From contig CAMQRG010000032.1 in the NCBI GenBank assembly GCA_947036475.1, positions 1-15,819 of the forward strand: DNA of 15,819 nucleotides, read 5' to 3'. The notes under the pieces were generated by a model. It was given only the letters and a program-made list of their open reading frames with translations, was not told where the DNA came from and did no database searches. Of this stretch, positions 13,236-15,819 are shown piece by piece. Origin of the DNA: an uncultured Clostridia bacterium (GTDB lineage Bacteria; Bacillota; Clostridia; Lachnospirales; Anaerotignaceae). The translations under genes and the position numbers were made by a program. Each line of letters begins with the position of its first letter. Positions within the stretch are counted from its first letter, which is position 1.

Positions 13236-14048
13236 ATGAATATGACATTCCAAGGCAGTAAGGACTATGTAGCCAGTGATGAGCTGATGCGCTCTGTCAA
13301 TATCGCGATTGCCCTGCAAAAACCTTTGCTGATAAAGGGTGAGCCGGGCACAGGTAAAACCATGCTTGCAGAGGCTATCTCTCAGGCTCTGGGCAAAAAG
13401 CTCATCATTTGGAACATTAAATCCACCACAAAAGCACAGGACGGGCTTTATGTTTATGACGTTGTACAACGTCTGTATGACAGCCAGTTTGGCAACGAAG
13501 GCGTGGACAATATCGCGAAATATGTAAAGCTGGGCAAGCTGGGCGAAGCGTTTTCCAGTGATGAGCAGGTGATACTGCTGATTGACGAAATTGACAAAGC
13601 GGATTTGGAATTCCCCAACGACCTGCTCTGGGAGCTGGACAAAATGGAATTTTATATCCCCGAGACGAAAGAAACCGTAAAGGCGAAACAGCGTCCCATC
13701 GTTATCGTAACCTCCAATGCAGAAAAAGAACTGCCGGACGCTTTCCTGCGCCGCTGCATTTTCCACTATATCGAATTCCCCGATGAAAAGCAGATGCGTG
13801 AAATCATAAAGGTTCATTTCGCCCAAGTGGAGGAGCGTCTGCTCCAGCAGGTGCTGGAAACCTTCTATTGGATTCGCGGGCTTTACAATATTCAGAAAAA
13901 GCCCAGCACCTCCGAGGTAATTGACTGGATACACGCACTGGAGCTGGGCGGTGTAGCGCCGGATAAAATCAGAAAAGCCGTCCCGTTTGCGGGCGTTCTG
14001 CTGAAAAAGAACGAGGACATTGATACTATGAAACGATACTTGAAATAA
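13236..14048 (+). CDS. MoxR-type AAA+ ATPase
   Basis: The 270-residue protein is an ATPase of the MoxR class. Walker A is GEPGTGKT (residues 35-42), Walker B LLIDEIDK has D117 and E118, sensor 1 is N161 in VTSNAEKE, and the FLRRC arginine-finger segment has R172 and R173. The C-terminal helical lid follows from about 185. The start is preceded by AAAGGCGG; an ATG two codons on is possible. MoxR ATPases act as chaperone-like remodelers, usually together with a VWA-domain protein, often in maturation or metal loading of an enzyme. Here the partner is the next gene, 14 bases on. The client is not in the window. Confidence 0.93.
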   Translation: MNMTFQGSKDYVASDELMRSVNIAIALQKPLLIKGEPGTGKTMLAEAISQALGKKLIIWNIKSTTKAQDGLYVYDVVQRLYDSQFGNEGVDNIAKYVKLGKLGEAFSSDEQVILLIDEIDKADLEFPNDLLWELDKMEFYIPETKETVKAKQRPIVIVTSNAEKELPDAFLRRCIFHYIEFPDEKQMREIIKVHFAQVEERLLQQVLETFYWIRGLYNIQKKPSTSEVIDWIHALELGGVAPDKIRKAVPFAGVLLKKNEDIDTMKRYLK

Positions 14049-14062
14049 GCAGGTGATAGACT

Positions 14063-15259
14063 ATGTTTACTTCGTTTTTTTACCTCCTGCGCGCGCGCGG
14101 GCTGAAAGTTTCGCTGAATGAATGGATGTCGCTGATTGAGGCATTGGACAAGGGACTGCATGGCTCCTCCTTTACGGGGTTTTATTACCTCTGCCGGAGC
14201 GTGCTGGTCAAGAGCGAGGCGGATTTTGATAAATTTGACGGGGCTTTTCTGGAATTTTTCAAGGACATGGAACTGACGGACGAACTCCCGCAGGAGCTGC
14301 TTGACTGGCTGGAAAACCCCAAGGAAAAGCCCGGTGAAGAGTTTGACATGGAGCGTGCCATGCAGAACGAATGGCTCTCTCAGGAAGAAATCCAGCGCAT
14401 GTTTCTGGAACGTTTGCAGGAACAGAAAGAGGAGCATAACGGCGGCAGCTATTGGATCGGCACAGGCGGCGTTTCCATATTCGGCAACAGCGGGTTCAGC
14501 CCGCGCGGGATACGTGTTGGCGGCGAAGGCGGCCAGCGGCGGGCATTTCAGGTTGCCGGGGAACGGAAATTCCGGGATTTCCGGGACGACAACACGCTGG
14601 ATATCCGGCAGTTCCAGATGGCGTTCCGGCGGCTGCGGCAGTTTTCCGCGAAAGCAGATGAAGCCCGCACAGAATTTGACATTGACGGCACCATACGCGA
14701 AACCTGCGATAATGCCGGAAATCTCAGGGTCGTCTATGAACGCCCGCGCAAAAACACCGTAAAAATACTACTCCTGATGGACAGCGGCGGTTCCATGGAT
14801 TATTACAGCAGAATGTGCAGTGCGCTGTTTCAGGCGGTCAGCAAATCCAACCATTTCAAGGATTTGCAGGTATTTTATTTCCACAACTGCATTTATTCCA
14901 AGGTATTCAAAGACCCGCGCATGCGCCCCGGCTCCGCCATTCCAACAGAATGGATACTGCATAATATCAGCAGCGAATACAAAGTTATCATCGTAGGCGA
15001 CGCACAAATGGAGCCTTCCGAACTGCTCAACAGCAGCTACTATTCCTATGGCGCGCGTGACGATGTGCCCGGCATAGAATGGCTGAACCGGTTCCGGGAA
15101 AAATATCCGCATATCGTCTGGCTGAACCCATCCGAACGGCCGTATTGGGGCGGCTGGTGGGCAAAGACCTACGACATCATACACAAGGATTTCGACATGT
15201 ACCGTCTGACGCTGGAGGATTTGAACAGCGCGCTGAAAAAGCTGATGGTAAACCGGTAA
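14063..15259 (+). CDS. CoxE-like von Willebrand factor A domain protein, MoxR partner
   Basis: The 398-residue protein has no signal peptide and should be cytoplasmic. Residues 1 to about 115 are helical (MFTSFFYLLRARGLKVSLNEWMSL, typical of the CoxE-like group). Next come a charged helical stretch, a glycine-rich linker (about 127-158, IGTGGVSIFGNSGF) and a central basic region. The VWA domain starts at about 232. Its MIDAS motif reads D240-S-G-G-S244, so the second MIDAS serine of the usual DxSxS is glycine; the GGSM form occurs in this family. AGGTGATAG precedes the ATG. Together with the ATPase it forms the usual two-gene unit of an AAA+ motor and its adaptor. The client is unknown. Confidence 0.9.
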   Translation: MFTSFFYLLRARGLKVSLNEWMSLIEALDKGLHGSSFTGFYYLCRSVLVKSEADFDKFDGAFLEFFKDMELTDELPQELLDWLENPKEKPGEEFDMERAMQNEWLSQEEIQRMFLERLQEQKEEHNGGSYWIGTGGVSIFGNSGFSPRGIRVGGEGGQRRAFQVAGERKFRDFRDDNTLDIRQFQMAFRRLRQFSAKADEARTEFDIDGTIRETCDNAGNLRVVYERPRKNTVKILLLMDSGGSMDYYSRMCSALFQAVSKSNHFKDLQVFYFHNCIYSKVFKDPRMRPGSAIPTEWILHNISSEYKVIIVGDAQMEPSELLNSSYYSYGARDDVPGIEWLNRFREKYPHIVWLNPSERPYWGGWWAKTYDIIHKDFDMYRLTLEDLNSALKKLMVNR

Positions 15260-15276
15260 AAAGTCAAAACCTTAAA

Positions 15277-15325
15277 ACCCTGGGGTGCTGCCCAGACCCC
15301 GCAAGGGCTTTCAGCCCTTGACCCG
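15277..15325 (-). repeat. Composite stem-loop repeat, inverted copy 2
   Basis: Read on the minus strand this matches 8527-8576: both begin CGGGTCAAGGG and share the CCCTTGCGGGGT core and a following GGGCAGC segment. Copy 2 forms an 8-bp triloop hairpin (CAAGGGCT at 15302-15309 with AGCCCTTG at 15313-15320) and a second hairpin (15280-15295). The inner stem bases differ from copy 1 but still pair. Another hairpin (CCATCTG/CAGATGG, 15330-15352) follows immediately. Confidence 0.75.
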
Positions 15326-15380
15326 TTTTCCATCTGTACTGTGTTCAGATGGGGGAGAAAATTCAGTCATTTGCAAAAAA

Positions 15381-15417
15381 CAAGACCCGACATAAAATCG
15401 GGTCTTGCTTTTTTATT
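15381..15417 (+). terminator. Terminator of the MoxR-VWA operon
   Basis: A perfect 10-bp stem (CAAGACCCGA at 15381-15390 with TCGGGTCTTG at 15398-15407), loop CATAAAA, is followed by CTTTTTTATT. It is preceded by AAAAAA, so it might also work on the opposite strand. It lies 121 bases after the VWA stop, with the repeat in between. Confidence 0.92.
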
Positions 15418-15434
15418 CTAAAGCGGAGAAAACG

Positions 15435-15819
15435 CCCCTTGTGGGGAATTGGGGATAAAGCCACCAATCAGACTGTCAAAAATCCTACTTGAACTATCGC
15501 GGAAGGGTTCGGGAAACGAAGCGTTTCCTGAATGGAATCCGCCGTGCGGTCGGCAAAGCCGACTGCTGGCCAACAGCGGCTTCGCCGCTATACGGCAGGA
15601 CGGGCTCTGCCTGCGGAAGTTTGCTCCGCAAACCGGCTATAAGCCGCCGCTTGCGGTTCCGCACGAGGAAAAGGGCGAGTTTCAAGGCTTTTTTGAAAGC
15701 CATAGCACTGCGCAGCAGCGTCCCTGCGGGACGGTTCGCAAAGCGAACTGCTTAGAACGAGTCCCTTTATACCGACAGTCCCTCAAAAAAGGCTTCGTAT
15801 AGCGGGCATAGCCCGCTGT
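15435..15819. repeat. Dense array of short three-base-loop hairpins running to the window edge
   Basis: No supported gene lies here. Perfect or near-perfect stems follow one another: 15512-15528 (GGAAACG, loop AAG), 15546-15566 (9 bp, loop AAA), 15575-15589 (AGCGGC, loop TTC), 15619-15633 (GTTTGC, loop TCC), 15634-15646 (CGGCT, loop ATA), 15647-15656 (CCG, loop CTTG), 15686-15701 (GGCTT), 15719-15733 (CGTCCC, loop TGC), 15734-15748 (GTTCGC, loop AAA) and 15801-15817 (AGCGGGC, loop ATA). A CCCC/GGGG hairpin sits at 15435-15446. The stems differ in sequence but share the design. A plus-strand frame at 15449-15802 exists but looks like a by-product of the repeats. Confidence 0.8.

Noticed and set aside
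15449..15802. Plus-strand 117-codon open frame in the hairpin array
   Set aside because: The frame simply reads through the stem-loops, has no good ribosome binding site, no hydrophobic or domain pattern, and a second overlapping frame is equally open.
15435..15819. CRISPR array or integron attC interpretation of the hairpin region
   Set aside because: There are no identical direct repeats with regular spacers, no cas or integrase gene, and no attC R-box signatures.

Overview
The window looks like chromosomal DNA of a monoderm Firmicute, most likely class Clostridia, at moderate G+C. The basis is: strong AGGAGG-type ribosome binding sites; a large SRP RNA with an Alu domain directly upstream of dnaX (the scr-dnaX arrangement known from Bacillus); tRNA genes without an encoded CCA; a long-form HPF; an ECF-type S component; and an RND pump whose adaptor is a lipoprotein and which has no outer-membrane channel gene beside it. 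I cannot name the genus. There are no phage, insertion-sequence or CRISPR signatures.

Layout. 1-600: a divergent pair, a truncated exported protein (minus) and a 56-residue single-pass membrane protein (plus). 645-1002: a gene-free control region with a promoter framed by A/T dyads, then a structured leader. 1003-7119: a tight four-gene efflux operon, MarR regulator, RND membrane-fusion lipoprotein, RND transporter and MATE transporter, ending in a terminator that faces a tRNA-operon terminator. 7261-7507: tRNA-Thr, tRNA-Tyr and initiator tRNA-fMet (minus) with a near-consensus promoter. 7713-8072: an ArsC/Spx-like protein. 8108-8483: SRP RNA with its own promoter and terminator. 8612-10213: dnaX, without the usual ybaB-recR followers.

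10289-11864 (minus) holds an ECF S component and a two-gene unit (four-TM membrane protein plus XRE regulator) whose promoter is covered by paired dyads. 11939-12439 is a gene-free, AT-rich region with three tandem DnaA boxes and two near-boxes, followed by a strong SigH-type promoter match and a leader hairpin for hpf (12440-12985). 13236-15259 is a MoxR-type AAA+ ATPase and CoxE-like VWA protein pair. From 15260 to the edge the DNA is non-coding and consists of stem-loops: one arm of a repeat also found upstream of dnaX, a terminator, and a dense run of mostly three-base-loop hairpins. Two of these hairpins are copies of one another with paired compensatory changes.

The strongest items for a second look are the DnaA-box cluster with no dnaA nearby, the hairpin array, the candidate SigH promoter of hpf, and the dyad-covered promoter of the XRE/membrane-protein unit. 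None of these proves a new system. They are the parts of the window that ordinary gene content does not explain.
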